Source: UMGS1387 sp045540015
GTDB lineage: Bacteria; Bacillota; Clostridia; Oscillospirales; CAG-382
Assembly: GCA_045540015.1 (NCBI GenBank)
Contig: JAZQGP010000027.1
Location: 1 to 41,328 of the forward strand
Direction: 5' to 3'
Length of the DNA stretch: 41,328 nucleotides
Of this stretch, positions 9,789-18,000 are shown one piece after another. Within the stretch, counting starts at the first letter, position 1, and each line of letters begins with the position of its first letter. Below the pieces are notes generated by a model. It searched no databases. It was not told the origin of the DNA and worked only from the letters and a program-made list of their open reading frames with translations. Made by a program: the position numbers and the translations under genes.

Positions 9789-10249
9789 CAGCAGTAGTTC
9801 AGCGTGTCTTGTCCGCATCTGTGGACATAGACGGGGAAAGATATTCCGAGACACAAAACGGATTTCTCGTGCTTCTCGGAGTTAATGAAAACGATACACA
9901 AAAAGAATGTGACTTTCTTTGTGAAAAGCTTGTAAAGCTCCGCATTTTCGAGGATGAAAACGGCAAAATGAATCTGTCGCCGCAAAAGCTTCTTGAAGAG
10001 GGGAAAGAGTGTGAGATGATGATTGTTTCGCAGTTTACTCTTTGTGCTGACTGTAAAGGTCAGAACAGGCCTTCATTTATACATGCGGCAAAACCCGATG
10101 TTGCTGTTCCTCTTTATGAGAACTTTGTAGATCAGCTTCGAGACAAATACGGATTTACGGTTAAAACCGGTCAGTTCGGAGCAGACATGAAGGTAAGCCT
10201 TGTAAATGACGGACCTGTAACAATTATTTTAGATACGGACAAGCTGTAA
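9785..10249 (+). CDS. dtd: D-aminoacyl-tRNA deacylase
   Basis: Hydrolyses D-amino acids wrongly attached to tRNA. The 154 residues fit the family, and both signature motifs are present: 'SQFTLCADCKGQNRPSF' (about residues 79-95) and 'NDGPVTIILDT' at the C-terminus. The N-terminus 'AVVQRVLSASVDIDG' is also typical. The ATG overlaps the relA stop, the common Firmicutes relA-dtd arrangement. Confidence 0.96.
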   Translation: MTAVVQRVLSASVDIDGERYSETQNGFLVLLGVNENDTQKECDFLCEKLVKLRIFEDENGKMNLSPQKLLEEGKECEMMIVSQFTLCADCKGQNRPSFIHAAKPDVAVPLYENFVDQLRDKYGFTVKTGQFGADMKVSLVNDGPVTIILDTDKL

Positions 10250-10250
10250 A

Positions 10251-11720
10251 ATGATAATAACTGTAGAGGATAAGACAAACTGCGCAAATCTCTTGTACTA
10301 TCAGTCGCTTGCACTTTTGTTTCTTCCTTGTGAAGGCTTTACCGAGCATGATACAGAGAATAAGATGACGATAGTTACTGATGTATCAGATGGCAAAATT
10401 TTTGCTAAGGTATCTTTGTTTGTTTCGGGTGAAGAGGCATATAGCGAGGATTCCGAAGAAATACAGTCTGATACAAAGAGGCGCATGAAAAATCTTGTCG
10501 GCAGAACTATTCTTGATGCATTTTTCAAAATTTACGGAAGAAAACCTCCGTGGGGTATATCAACGGGTGTAAAGCCGGTAAAGCTTGCAAAAATGTTCAT
10601 TGATACTCTCGGCAAGGAAAAAGCTTTTGATGTGCTTACAAAAGAATATCTTCTTGACGAACGTAAGGCAAAATTGTGTCTTGAGGCGTATGAGAGGGAA
10701 GAAAAGCTTATGGCAGGCAGAAGTAGAAAACCGTGCTCTGTTTATGTTTCAATTCCGTTTTGCCCTACAAGATGCGATTATTGTTCTTTTGTTTCCTGTA
10801 CTACACCGCGTTTTTTGTCGCTCATTCCGCAGTATCTCGAAAAGCTGCATGAGGAGATTAAAGCAATTGGAAATACCGTAAGAGACATCGGCTTAACCAT
10901 AGAAAGCGTATATGTCGGCGGAGGAACACCTGCGATTCTTGATGAGAAACAAACGCATGAGCTGCTTTGCGTAATGCAAAACAGTCTTTCTGGTATAGAT
11001 AAATGCGAATTTACCTTTGAAGCCGGAAGACCTGACTGCATAACTGAGGGAAAGCTTAAAGTCCTGAAAGATCACGGAATCGGTCGTATAAGTATAAATC
11101 CGCAGACAACAAATGATGATGTATTGAAGGCTGTAGGAAGAAACCATTCTGCACAGCAGTTTTTTGATGCGTACTCGCTCGCAAGAAAAGTAGGCTTTGA
11201 CTGTATAAATACTGATCTTATTGCCGCACTTCCGTCAGATACTCCCGATAGCTTTGAAAGAAGCGTTAATGATATTATTTCACTTTCGCCTGAGAATGTA
11301 ACGGTTCATTCATTTACACTAAAGAAATCCTCGGTGTTCAGAACTAAAGGGCAAACTGATGTCACGGAGCGCTTTGAAGATGCAAGATATATGACTGATT
11401 TTGCGTATGATACGCTAAAGGAAGCGGGCTATGCACCTTACTATGTATACAGACAGAAAAATACTGTCGGTGACCTTGACAATACAGGGTACGCAAAAGA
11501 CGGCTATGAAAGCGTATACAACATTGTCATGATGGGAGAGCGTCATACTGTGATTTCTGCAGGTGCCGGAGCTGTTACAAAGCTTGTCGATAAAAAGGGC
11601 AATGTATCAAGAATTTTTGCACCAAAATACCCGTATGAGTATCTTGATGATGATAAATATAAAGGCTTTGATGCACAAAGCATATATGATTTTTATTCAG
11701 ACGACATTGAAAGGAAGTAA
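10251..11720 (+). CDS. hemZ: Radical SAM coproporphyrinogen dehydrogenase-like protein HemZ
   Basis: The 489 residues have the HemZ architecture: an N-terminal ~150-residue domain without cofactor motif, then a radical SAM domain with the CxxxCxxC cluster ('FCPTRCDYCSF', about residues 171-178), the glycine-rich 'VYVGGGTPAILDE', 'EFTFEAGRPD' and 'RISINPQT'. HemZ is related to oxygen-independent coproporphyrinogen III oxidase; in many anaerobes without full haem synthesis its true reaction is uncertain. It starts 1 nt after the dtd stop and lies 5 nt before the flippase gene, so it is co-transcribed. Confidence 0.88.
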   Translation: MIITVEDKTNCANLLYYQSLALLFLPCEGFTEHDTENKMTIVTDVSDGKIFAKVSLFVSGEEAYSEDSEEIQSDTKRRMKNLVGRTILDAFFKIYGRKPPWGISTGVKPVKLAKMFIDTLGKEKAFDVLTKEYLLDERKAKLCLEAYEREEKLMAGRSRKPCSVYVSIPFCPTRCDYCSFVSCTTPRFLSLIPQYLEKLHEEIKAIGNTVRDIGLTIESVYVGGGTPAILDEKQTHELLCVMQNSLSGIDKCEFTFEAGRPDCITEGKLKVLKDHGIGRISINPQTTNDDVLKAVGRNHSAQQFFDAYSLARKVGFDCINTDLIAALPSDTPDSFERSVNDIISLSPENVTVHSFTLKKSSVFRTKGQTDVTERFEDARYMTDFAYDTLKEAGYAPYYVYRQKNTVGDLDNTGYAKDGYESVYNIVMMGERHTVISAGAGAVTKLVDKKGNVSRIFAPKYPYEYLDDDKYKGFDAQSIYDFYSDDIERK

Positions 11721-11725
11721 TCCTG

Positions 11726-13381
11726 TTGGGAAAGAATAAGGGACAGACGTTTGTTTTTGGAGCAATAATACTGCTCATATCAAATATCCTTGTAAAAATA
11801 ATAGGCGCTTTTTTCCGTCTGCCCATTACAAATATAATCGGCGTTGAGGGAATGGCATATTTCAATTCGGCATATGCTATTTATGTTGTATTTTACAATA
11901 TTTCAACTGCCGGAATCCCCGTTGCCGTTTCAAGAATGGTTGCGGCAAGCAATGAAAAGCAAAACCACAAGGAAGCACATAAAATATTCCGTATTGCACT
12001 GAATATGTTTTTGGTTATCGGCTTTGTCGGAACTGCGGTCATGATGATTTTTTCAAAGACCTTTGCGCAAGCTTCAAAAATGCCGGACTCATATCTAGCG
12101 ATGCTTGCAATAGCTCCCACAATATTCTTTATCTGCGTATCAAGTGCGTACAGAGGATATTTTCAAGGTCTTTCCGACATGGTTCCAACCGGAGTTTCGC
12201 AGGTTATCGAATCTCTCGGAAAGCTTGGAATAGGTCTTGCTGCTGCCGTAATTTGCACACGTATAGGACTTGGAACAAAATATACCGCGGCATTTGTTAT
12301 TTCCGGCGTTTCAATCGGCGTTGCTTTCAGTACGCTTTATGTTGTAGTACTCAAATTTAAGCGCAGAAATACGCTTCTTACCGAGAATGAAACTTCGCTT
12401 TCTGTTCGTTCGGGAAATGATATAATAAAGGAGCTTGTTGTCACTGCAATTCCGATAACGCTTGCTTCTTCGATTATGGGGCTTACAAACATCATTGATA
12501 CATTTGTCCTCCCGAGACAGCTTCTCACAACGGGCATAACAGAAAGTGCCGCAACTTCATTTTACGGCACATATTCTTCAATGGTAATTCCGCTGTTCAA
12601 TATGGCGCCGACATTCATTTATCCGTTTGCAATAAGTGCGATTCCTGCAGTATCTGCGGCAATATCAACCGGTGATAAGAATAAGGCATATAAAAACATC
12701 GAGTCGGCTTTCAGAAACTGCTCGCTTATAGCAATACCTTGTGCTATAGGACTTTCAGTAATGTCCTACAGAATACTTGATTTGTTGTTTACAAAAAAAG
12801 AAATTATAGATACAGGACTCTCAAGTGTTGCAACTCATGACATTGCAGCACCTGCTTTGTCGGTTGTATCGGCATCAATTTTCTTCCTTGGGATTATTGC
12901 TATAACAAATTCGGTACTTCAGACTTGGAGAAAAGAACGCCTTACAATCGTTTCTACCTGTTCGGGTGTTGTGGTAAAGCTGCTTGTGACATATTTTGTT
13001 TCGGGAATAAAGAACAGTGGCATAATGGGCTCGGCTGTTGGAACGGCTGCTTGTTATTTCACAATTATGGCGCTTAATCTGTTCTTTGTAATTAAGCACA
13101 CAGGCTTTGTTCCGCATATCGGCAGAATTTTTGCAAAGCCTCTTATTGCAGGTGTGTGTTGCGGATTTTCGGCATACGGAGTATCAGTGCTTCTTGACCA
13201 TGCCGGACTTAACAGACATATAGTTACTATTCTTGCAATAGGCGTTGCGGTTGTAGTATATGCGGCGGCTGTACTTCTTTCAAAGGGGCTTTACAGAGAG
13301 GATGTTCTCATGATGCCTAAAGGCGCAAAGCTTGTGTGTGTAATGGATAAGTTTAATTTGCTTGATAAAAAGGAGAACTGA
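11726..13381 (+). CDS. spoVB: SpoVB-like polysaccharide/lipid-linked precursor flippase (MOP superfamily)
   Basis: A 551-residue integral membrane protein with about 14 hydrophobic segments and the N-terminal pattern of the MATE-like oligosaccharide flippase/stage V sporulation protein B group ('GAIILLISNILVKIIGAFFR'). SpoVB members are thought to flip lipid-linked peptidoglycan precursors during spore cortex synthesis, though vegetative paralogs exist in Clostridia. A TTG start is used: AAAGGAAG lies about 10 nt upstream and the Lys-rich N-terminus fits. It ends 1 nt before mazG. The family is confident; the specific SpoVB role is less so. Confidence 0.82.
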   Translation: MGKNKGQTFVFGAIILLISNILVKIIGAFFRLPITNIIGVEGMAYFNSAYAIYVVFYNISTAGIPVAVSRMVAASNEKQNHKEAHKIFRIALNMFLVIGFVGTAVMMIFSKTFAQASKMPDSYLAMLAIAPTIFFICVSSAYRGYFQGLSDMVPTGVSQVIESLGKLGIGLAAAVICTRIGLGTKYTAAFVISGVSIGVAFSTLYVVVLKFKRRNTLLTENETSLSVRSGNDIIKELVVTAIPITLASSIMGLTNIIDTFVLPRQLLTTGITESAATSFYGTYSSMVIPLFNMAPTFIYPFAISAIPAVSAAISTGDKNKAYKNIESAFRNCSLIAIPCAIGLSVMSYRILDLLFTKKEIIDTGLSSVATHDIAAPALSVVSASIFFLGIIAITNSVLQTWRKERLTIVSTCSGVVVKLLVTYFVSGIKNSGIMGSAVGTAACYFTIMALNLFFVIKHTGFVPHIGRIFAKPLIAGVCCGFSAYGVSVLLDHAGLNRHIVTILAIGVAVVVYAAAVLLSKGLYREDVLMMPKGAKLVCVMDKFNLLDKKEN

Positions 13382-13382
13382 A

Positions 13383-14093
13383 ATGTCCGTAATGAACAAA
13401 AGAATAGAATATTTAAAGTCAAAAGAACATTATGATTTTTATGACCTTTGTGCACTTGTTGAGGTTCTCCGTTCGGAAGAGGGCTGTCCGTGGGACAGGG
13501 AACAGACCAATAAATCTATAAGAAATGCCTTTATAGACGAAACATATGAGTTTATCGAAGGGCTTGACAACGATGACAACAAGCTGATGTGCGAGGAGCT
13601 CGGAGACGTTATATTCCAGATAGTGTTCCATGCTTGTATAAAGCAGGAAAATAAAGAATTTTCAATGTCCGATGTTCTTGACGGAATCTGTAAAAAGATG
13701 ATATTGCGACATCCTCACGTGTTTGGAGATATATCGGTATCAGGCTCCGGAGAAGTTCTTGACAACTGGGAAAAGATTAAGAATGATGAAAAACAGCGTA
13801 AAACTCCGTATGAACGGCTTGAGAGCATTTCCAAGGCGTTGCCGTCGCTGATGCGTGCACAGAAGCTGCAGAGCAAGAGCGAAAAATATGCTTTGACGGA
13901 AGAAAAAAATACAGAAGCATATGCTGTGGAAATATCAAAGTGTGCAGAGCTTTTGAAAGCGGGAAACACCGATAAAGACACTATCTCTCGCCTTATTTTT
14001 GCATCTGTCGGCGCGTCAAGAACCTGCGGATATGAAGCGGAAGAACTTCTTTATGAAGAAAATGAACGTTTTTTGAAGAAATTTGATAAGTAA
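13383..14093 (+). CDS. mazG: Nucleoside triphosphate pyrophosphohydrolase MazG
   Basis: A house-cleaning enzyme hydrolysing (d)NTPs to NMP and PPi. The MazG signature is clear: 'CPWDREQTNKSIRNAFIDET', then the metal-binding 'DETYEFIEG' and 'EELGDVIFQIVFHA', followed by 'RHPHVFGD' and 'NWEKIKNDEK'. About 236 residues, slightly shorter than the two-domain E. coli enzyme and with a weaker second half. The frame extends upstream to a TTG at 13362, but the AAGGAGA placed before ATG 13383 decides the start. Confidence 0.92.
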   Translation: MSVMNKRIEYLKSKEHYDFYDLCALVEVLRSEEGCPWDREQTNKSIRNAFIDETYEFIEGLDNDDNKLMCEELGDVIFQIVFHACIKQENKEFSMSDVLDGICKKMILRHPHVFGDISVSGSGEVLDNWEKIKNDEKQRKTPYERLESISKALPSLMRAQKLQSKSEKYALTEEKNTEAYAVEISKCAELLKAGNTDKDTISRLIFASVGASRTCGYEAEELLYEENERFLKKFDK

Positions 14094-14213
14094 AAAAGCG
14101 TATAATTATCATATTTCAAACGAATTACTAACAGTTTGTTGTGCAAACCACTCAAGAAATTGTAAATAAACAGTAAATATCCCCAAAATATGCCTATTTT
14201 TTGAAAATAGTTC

Positions 14214-14242
14214 TTGCAATTTAAGAAATAAAATGTTATATT
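14214..14242 (+). promoter_or_regulatory. Sigma-A-type promoter of hup
   Basis: TTGCAA (14214-14219), a 17-bp spacer and TATATT (14237-14242), 40 bp ahead of the hup start, within an AT-rich gap after mazG. A strong AAGGAG lies at 14267-14272. Confidence 0.75.
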
Positions 14243-14281
14243 ATTATTGTTAAAAATTTTATATTTAAGGAGTATATAAAA

Positions 14282-14566
14282 ATGAACAAGACAGAACTTA
14301 CAGCAAAAGTTGCAGAAAAGACAGGACTTACAAAGGAACAGTCCGCAAACGCAGTTAACGCAGTATTCGGTGCTCTTACCGATGCTCTCGCAGCAGGTGA
14401 CAAGATTCAGCTCGTTGGCTTTGGTACATTCTCCGCTAAGTATCGTGCTGCAAAGCAGTCCAAGAACCCCAGAACAGGCGAAAAGATTACTGTTCCTGCT
14501 ACCTATCGTCCCGCTTTCTCTGCAGGCAAGAGCCTTAAGGAAATCGTAGCTAAGTATAAGGGCTAA
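14282..14566 (+). CDS. hup: HU family DNA-binding protein
   Basis: A 94-residue nucleoid protein that bends and compacts DNA. It starts 'MNKTELTAKVAEKTGLTKEQ' and carries the family signature 'GFGTFSAKYRAAKQSKNPRTG' at about residues 46-66, followed by the DNA-intercalating beta-arm and 'PAFSAGKSLKEIV'. It has its own strong promoter and ribosome binding site, and its codon choice (AAG, GCA, CTC, GGC) is biased as in highly expressed genes. Confidence 0.97.
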   Translation: MNKTELTAKVAEKTGLTKEQSANAVNAVFGALTDALAAGDKIQLVGFGTFSAKYRAAKQSKNPRTGEKITVPATYRPAFSAGKSLKEIVAKYKG

Positions 14567-14596
14567 TTCAGATTATCTGAGGATAATTTTGACGGG

Positions 14597-14695
14597 AGCT
14601 GTCACCAATGCAGAAACTTTGTGTATGCTTCGGCACTTGTTGTCGAACGAAACTCAGATGCTTCTTGCGGTGACAGCTTTTGCTTTTTGTTTTGT
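14597..14695 (+). ncRNA. Long structured hairpin in the hup 3' region, terminator-like or small RNA
   Basis: AGCTGTCACC (14597-14606) pairs perfectly with GGTGACAGCT (14669-14678). The stem can continue inward (GCAGAA against TTCTTGC with a bulge). The interior holds a short TGC-TTCG-GCA tetraloop hairpin. A T-rich tract follows (14679-14695). This could be an unusually long terminator for hup, a processed hup 3'-UTR small RNA, or a control element ahead of rqcP, which starts 18 nt later. I do not match it to a named RNA family. Confidence 0.5.
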
Positions 14696-14712
14696 CCGTG
14701 AAAGGAAATTGT

Positions 14713-14955
14713 ATGAGACTTGATAAATATCTGAAAGTATCCCGACTTATAAAGCGCAGAACGGTTGCCAACGAAGCCTGCGACAGCGAGCGCGTGTGTG
14801 TAAACGGAAGGCAGGCCAAAGCATCGTATGACGTTAAAGAAGGGGATATAATTGAAATAACCTTTGGTGAGAAAACTCTTAAGGTTAAGGTCGTAAGCGT
14901 CAAGGAGCACGCGCTTAAAGGCGAGGCTGCAGAAATGTACGAGGCAATTGTTTAG
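14713..14955 (+). CDS. rqcP: RNA-binding S4 domain protein RqcP (YabO-type)
   Basis: An 80-residue protein that is essentially one S4 domain: 'MRLDKYLKVSRLIKRRTVANEACDS', then 'VCVNGRQAKASYDVKEGDII'. The family is the Hsp15-like ribosome quality control factor RqcP, which works with RqcH in C-terminal Ala tailing on stalled 50S subunits. The frame opens at a TTG (14680), but GAAAGGAA just before ATG 14713 and the S4 alignment fix the start there. Its place ahead of yabP-yabQ-divIC is the conserved Firmicutes order. Confidence 0.9.
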   Translation: MRLDKYLKVSRLIKRRTVANEACDSERVCVNGRQAKASYDVKEGDIIEITFGEKTLKVKVVSVKEHALKGEAAEMYEAIV

Positions 14956-15022
14956 ACGTCATAATGCATCTTTTTTTCGCATACATTTGTAATAAATGTA
15001 AAAGAGAAAAAGGGGTGCGGCA

Positions 15023-15313
15023 ATGAACGCGCAGAATAGCGAAAAGAATAAGAACAATTTACTTCTGTATGACAGAAACAGGTTGACGGTTACGGGGGTG
15101 AATGATGTTTCCGGCTTTGACGAAAGCTGTATTGTTATAGGCGTTTGCGACGGAAGCACGCTTACTGTAGAAGGAAGTTCTATTAATATTACCGTCCTTG
15201 ATATGGAAAGAGGCTGTGTTGAGGCAACCGGAAATTTTACCGGTGTATTTTACAGCGATGGTAATGCTACAGAAAAATCGAGCTTGTTCTCAAGGATATT
15301 TCGAGGCAAATAG
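15023..15313 (+). CDS. yabP: Sporulation protein YabP
   Basis: The 96 residues match the YabP/YqfC family: 'LLLYDRNRLTVTGVNDVSGFDE', then alternating beta-strands with 'LTVEGSSINITVLDMERGCVEATG'. In Bacillus the gene is needed for sporulation, probably in coat/cortex assembly in the mother cell. AAAAGGGGTG precedes the ATG. It ends 3 nt before yabQ. Confidence 0.9.
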   Translation: MNAQNSEKNKNNLLLYDRNRLTVTGVNDVSGFDESCIVIGVCDGSTLTVEGSSINITVLDMERGCVEATGNFTGVFYSDGNATEKSSLFSRIFRGK

Positions 15314-15316
15314 CAT

Positions 15317-15808
15317 ATGCGGTATTTTTATCCCGAAGGTCAATTTTATGTGGCGATGTATTTTGCAATAGTCGGAGCAGCTCTTTGCTTGTTGTATGAT
15401 ATTTTCAGAATCAAGAGAGAATTTCTCGGCTCAGCAAGGCTTGTGGTTTTTTTTGACGACCTTGCATACATGCTTATATGTTCTTTGGTTATTGTAGTTG
15501 CCATACTGAAGATAAACGCAGGAAACGTCCGCTGGTATGAAACGGTGTTTGCCTGTGCTGGCTTCTTTCTGTACCGTGCAACGGTGTCAAGAGTTGTTAC
15601 TGCTTTCTTTTGTATGCTCTCTAGGGTGATTAAACGTTTTTTGAAAATGTTTGTTCGGTTTCTGTCAAAAGTTTTCAAACCCTTGCTGCGACCGTTTGTA
15701 AAGTTTCTGCGTTTTTTAATAAAACATATGAGAAGCATTTGTATGTCACTTGTACTCGAAATATATAAATTCAGAATGATGACGAAAATCAAATTAACGT
15801 GTAGATAA
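15317..15808 (+). CDS. yabQ: Spore cortex biosynthesis protein YabQ
   Basis: A 163-residue membrane protein. The N-terminus has about three hydrophobic helices ('FYVAMYFAIVGAALCLLYDIFR', 'LAYMLICSLVIVVAIL', 'TVFACAGFFLYRA') and the second half is strongly basic. This is the YabQ pattern: in Bacillus a forespore outer-membrane protein needed for cortex formation. Identification rests on layout and its position after yabP; the sequence itself is poorly conserved. Confidence 0.85.
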   Translation: MRYFYPEGQFYVAMYFAIVGAALCLLYDIFRIKREFLGSARLVVFFDDLAYMLICSLVIVVAILKINAGNVRWYETVFACAGFFLYRATVSRVVTAFFCMLSRVIKRFLKMFVRFLSKVFKPLLRPFVKFLRFLIKHMRSICMSLVLEIYKFRMMTKIKLTCR

Positions 15809-15822
15809 GAAAAGGAAAAAAG

Positions 15823-16089
15823 ATGAGTTATTTAAAGCAGTTTGTTATTGCAGTTGTGCTTGTTCTTATTATGATTGTTGCGGTGAAGCTTCAGATTGAT
15901 ATAAATGAGCTTAATGAAGAAAAGCAACGTCTGATTCGCGAACGTGATGAGATTGCATATGAAAACGAAAAAATGCAGAACCAGCTGGATATGCCTATGG
16001 ACGACGAGTATATCGAAAGTGTAGCATCGGATAAGCTCGGGCTCAAGCATAACGAATGGCAGTATTTTTACAGCGACTCGCCTAATTAA
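15823..16089 (+). CDS. divIC: DivIC/FtsB-like septum formation protein
   Basis: An 88-residue bitopic protein: one N-terminal transmembrane helix ('FVIAVVLVLIMIVAVKLQI', about residues 6-24), then a coiled coil ('INELNEEKQRLIRERDEIAYENEKMQNQL' region, 25-53), then the short domain 'DEYIESVASDKLGLKHNEW' typical of DivIC/FtsB. It would link FtsL/DivIB in the divisome. Position after yabQ is standard. Confidence 0.88.
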   Translation: MSYLKQFVIAVVLVLIMIVAVKLQIDINELNEEKQRLIRERDEIAYENEKMQNQLDMPMDDEYIESVASDKLGLKHNEWQYFYSDSPN

Positions 16090-16106
16090 GGAAGTGTAAA
16101 TCAAAA

Positions 16107-16952
16107 ATGAGAGTAGTACGCTCTGAAGAAATAAAAGAACAGGTTGAAAGACTTTTTATTGATGCAAACTATTTTTTGCCTGAGTCTCTCGCCAATGAAA
16201 TACATGATTGTGCTGTTTGTGAAGACAACCTCGTTGCAAAGGGTATTCTTTCAAAGCTCAGAGAAAATCTTGAGGCGGCAGAGAAAATAAATGTTCCTGT
16301 TTGCCAGGATACGGGAATGGCGGTACTTTTTGCAGAAATAGGTAATGAAGTATTCATTGACGGGCAGCCGTTTGAAGATGCGGTTAATGACGGTGTTGCA
16401 AATGCATATATAAACGGCTACATGAGAAAATCCGTTGTACGCGATCCGCTGTTTGAACGCGTGAACACTGACAACAATACACCTGCTGTAATACATATAA
16501 AAATCGTAAAGGGCGATAGAATTAAGCTGACTGCATGTCCAAAAGGCTTTGGAAGTGAAAACATGAGTGCAGTTAAAATGTTTACACCATCTGCTACAGA
16601 AAATGACATTGTGGATTTTGTTGTTGATGCTGTGAAAAGGGCAGGAGCAAACCCATGTCCGCCGATAGTTGTGGGAGTTGGTATAGGCGGAACTTTTGAG
16701 TATTGTACGCTTCTTTCAAAGCTTGCGCTTGCAAGAGATATAAATGTTCCTAACAGCGACGAAAGGTATGCAAGGCTTGAAAGAACAATGCTTGAGCGTA
16801 TAAATGAGCTTGATATAGGACCGCAAGGCTTTGGCGGAAAAACAACTGCGCTTGGCGTGAATATTGAAAAGTACCCGACTCATATTGCTGGACTTCCTGT
16901 CGCCGTGAATATCGGATGTCACGTTACAAGACATAAAAGTTGTATAATATGA
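16107..16952 (+). CDS. Class I fumarate hydratase (or related tartrate dehydratase) alpha subunit
   Basis: The 281 residues match the alpha subunit of heterodimeric [4Fe-4S] fumarate hydratase: 'VCQDTGMAVLFAEIG', 'ACPKGFGSENMSAVKMF', 'GVGIGGTFEYCTLLSKLAL' and 'VAVNIGCHVTRHKS'. Three cluster-binding Cys candidates are visible. It would catalyse fumarate/malate interconversion, but activity needs the beta subunit, normally the next gene. Here a terminator follows at once, and then an unrelated minus-strand regulator. L-tartrate dehydratase alpha subunits are similar, so the exact substrate is open. Confidence 0.85.
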   Translation: MRVVRSEEIKEQVERLFIDANYFLPESLANEIHDCAVCEDNLVAKGILSKLRENLEAAEKINVPVCQDTGMAVLFAEIGNEVFIDGQPFEDAVNDGVANAYINGYMRKSVVRDPLFERVNTDNNTPAVIHIKIVKGDRIKLTACPKGFGSENMSAVKMFTPSATENDIVDFVVDAVKRAGANPCPPIVVGVGIGGTFEYCTLLSKLALARDINVPNSDERYARLERTMLERINELDIGPQGFGGKTTALGVNIEKYPTHIAGLPVAVNIGCHVTRHKSCII

Positions 16953-16953
16953 T

Positions 16954-16987
16954 AAAAAGACCGCTGTTGAAAAAAACGGCGGTCTTT
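16954..16987. terminator. Terminator between the fumarase gene and the convergent AraC gene
   Basis: AAAGACCGC (16956-16964) and GCGGTCTTT (16979-16987) form a 9-bp stem flanked by A and T runs, so it may work in both directions for the convergent genes. Confidence 0.85.
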
Positions 16988-17023
16988 ATCCTATGTTTAA
17001 AATGCAGCGGAATTATATGCATA

Positions 17024-17842
17024 TCAGGGCGTGCACCGGAATTTAGTTGGCGTTATGCCCTTTGCTTTTTTGAACATTCTGCTGTAATATGCAGCACTTG
17101 AAAAGCCTACACTTTGCGAAATTTCTTCGATTGAGAGAGTTGTCTGCCGGAGTAGCTGACAGGATTTTTGAATTCTCTTTGTGGTGATGTACTCTCCGAG
17201 CGTGCATCCGAGATATGTGCGGAAATTTTTGTAAATAACACTCGGTGAGCAGTGAACTGCTTTGGAAATTTGCTTTACAGATAGCTTCTTATCAAGATTT
17301 TTGCTGATGTAGTCGGCAACCATTTCGATGCTGCTGTTTGTTTTGGGCTTTAATATGTTTTCAAGCAGTATATACTTTGTCAGCATAACCGCAAGGCGCA
17401 TTATGCTCTGGATTCTCGTGTCGTCAAAATGAACAAGCTCGTTGTAGCATTCCTTCGCTTTTGCAGAGTCAACACCGAGTTCGGTAAAGACATTTATGTT
17501 TGAAAAATCCTCATCCTTTTTCATTTGACCCAGAATTATGAATCCGATAATCATATCGTTGAATAAAAGCGGAACGGTAATGTCAATAAGGCCTGCATGG
17601 CAAACATGCATCTGCGCCTGCTTTGTCAGACGGCATTTTTCAAGAAGCATGGAATCCGAACGGTGACAGGCAATAAGTCCCGATTCACTTTTCTGGATAA
17701 GTTTGCAGTATTCCGAGGAGTGTTCGTTTATTCTTACAATCGGAACAAAATCTGCGCTCAGAAAAACAATGTTTATTCCGGTGGCATTGTAAAAATCCTG
17801 AAGTGCACTTTCAAGCTTCTCTACATTGTATTCAAAAATCAT
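17024..17842 (-). CDS. AraC-family regulator with N-terminal PocR sensory domain
   Basis: The first ~165 residues form a PocR-type ligand domain (Cys/His-rich: 'SEYCKLIQKSESGLIACHRSD', 'KQAQMHVCHAGLIDITVPLLF', 'GFIILGQM'). The last ~100 form a double helix-turn-helix AraC domain ('LSVKQISKAVHCSPSVIYKNFR', 'SIEEISQSVGFSSAAYYSRMFKK'). Upstream GTG/ATG codons exist at 17851 and 17848, but GGGGTG placed 6 nt before the ATG at 17842 favours that start. It is divergent from the GH28 gene with about 150 bp between them, so it probably controls the GH28-EamA operon. Confidence 0.88.
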   Translation of the reverse strand: MIFEYNVEKLESALQDFYNATGINIVFLSADFVPIVRINEHSSEYCKLIQKSESGLIACHRSDSMLLEKCRLTKQAQMHVCHAGLIDITVPLLFNDMIIGFIILGQMKKDEDFSNINVFTELGVDSAKAKECYNELVHFDDTRIQSIMRLAVMLTKYILLENILKPKTNSSIEMVADYISKNLDKKLSVKQISKAVHCSPSVIYKNFRTYLGCTLGEYITTKRIQKSCQLLRQTTLSIEEISQSVGFSSAAYYSRMFKKAKGITPTKFRCTP

Positions 17843-17938
17843 ATACATCACCCCGACTAATTATATAATATGGTCATTCTTTTGTCAATGGTTTCTCAAA
17901 ACACGGAATATAGTGCAAGAATTGAGTAGTATTTTACA

Positions 17939-17967
17939 TTGATTCTCTATGTATAATACTGTATAAT
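17939..17967 (+). promoter_or_regulatory. Promoter of the GH28-EamA operon
   Basis: TTGATT (17939-17944), a 17-bp spacer and TATAAT (17962-17967), 33 bp before the ATG at 18001; AGGAGG sits just ahead of that start. It lies in the divergent intergenic region shared with the PocR/AraC regulator. Confidence 0.7.
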
Positions 17968-18000
17968 AAAAATAGTTTTAATTGCAATAGGAGGTAAAAA

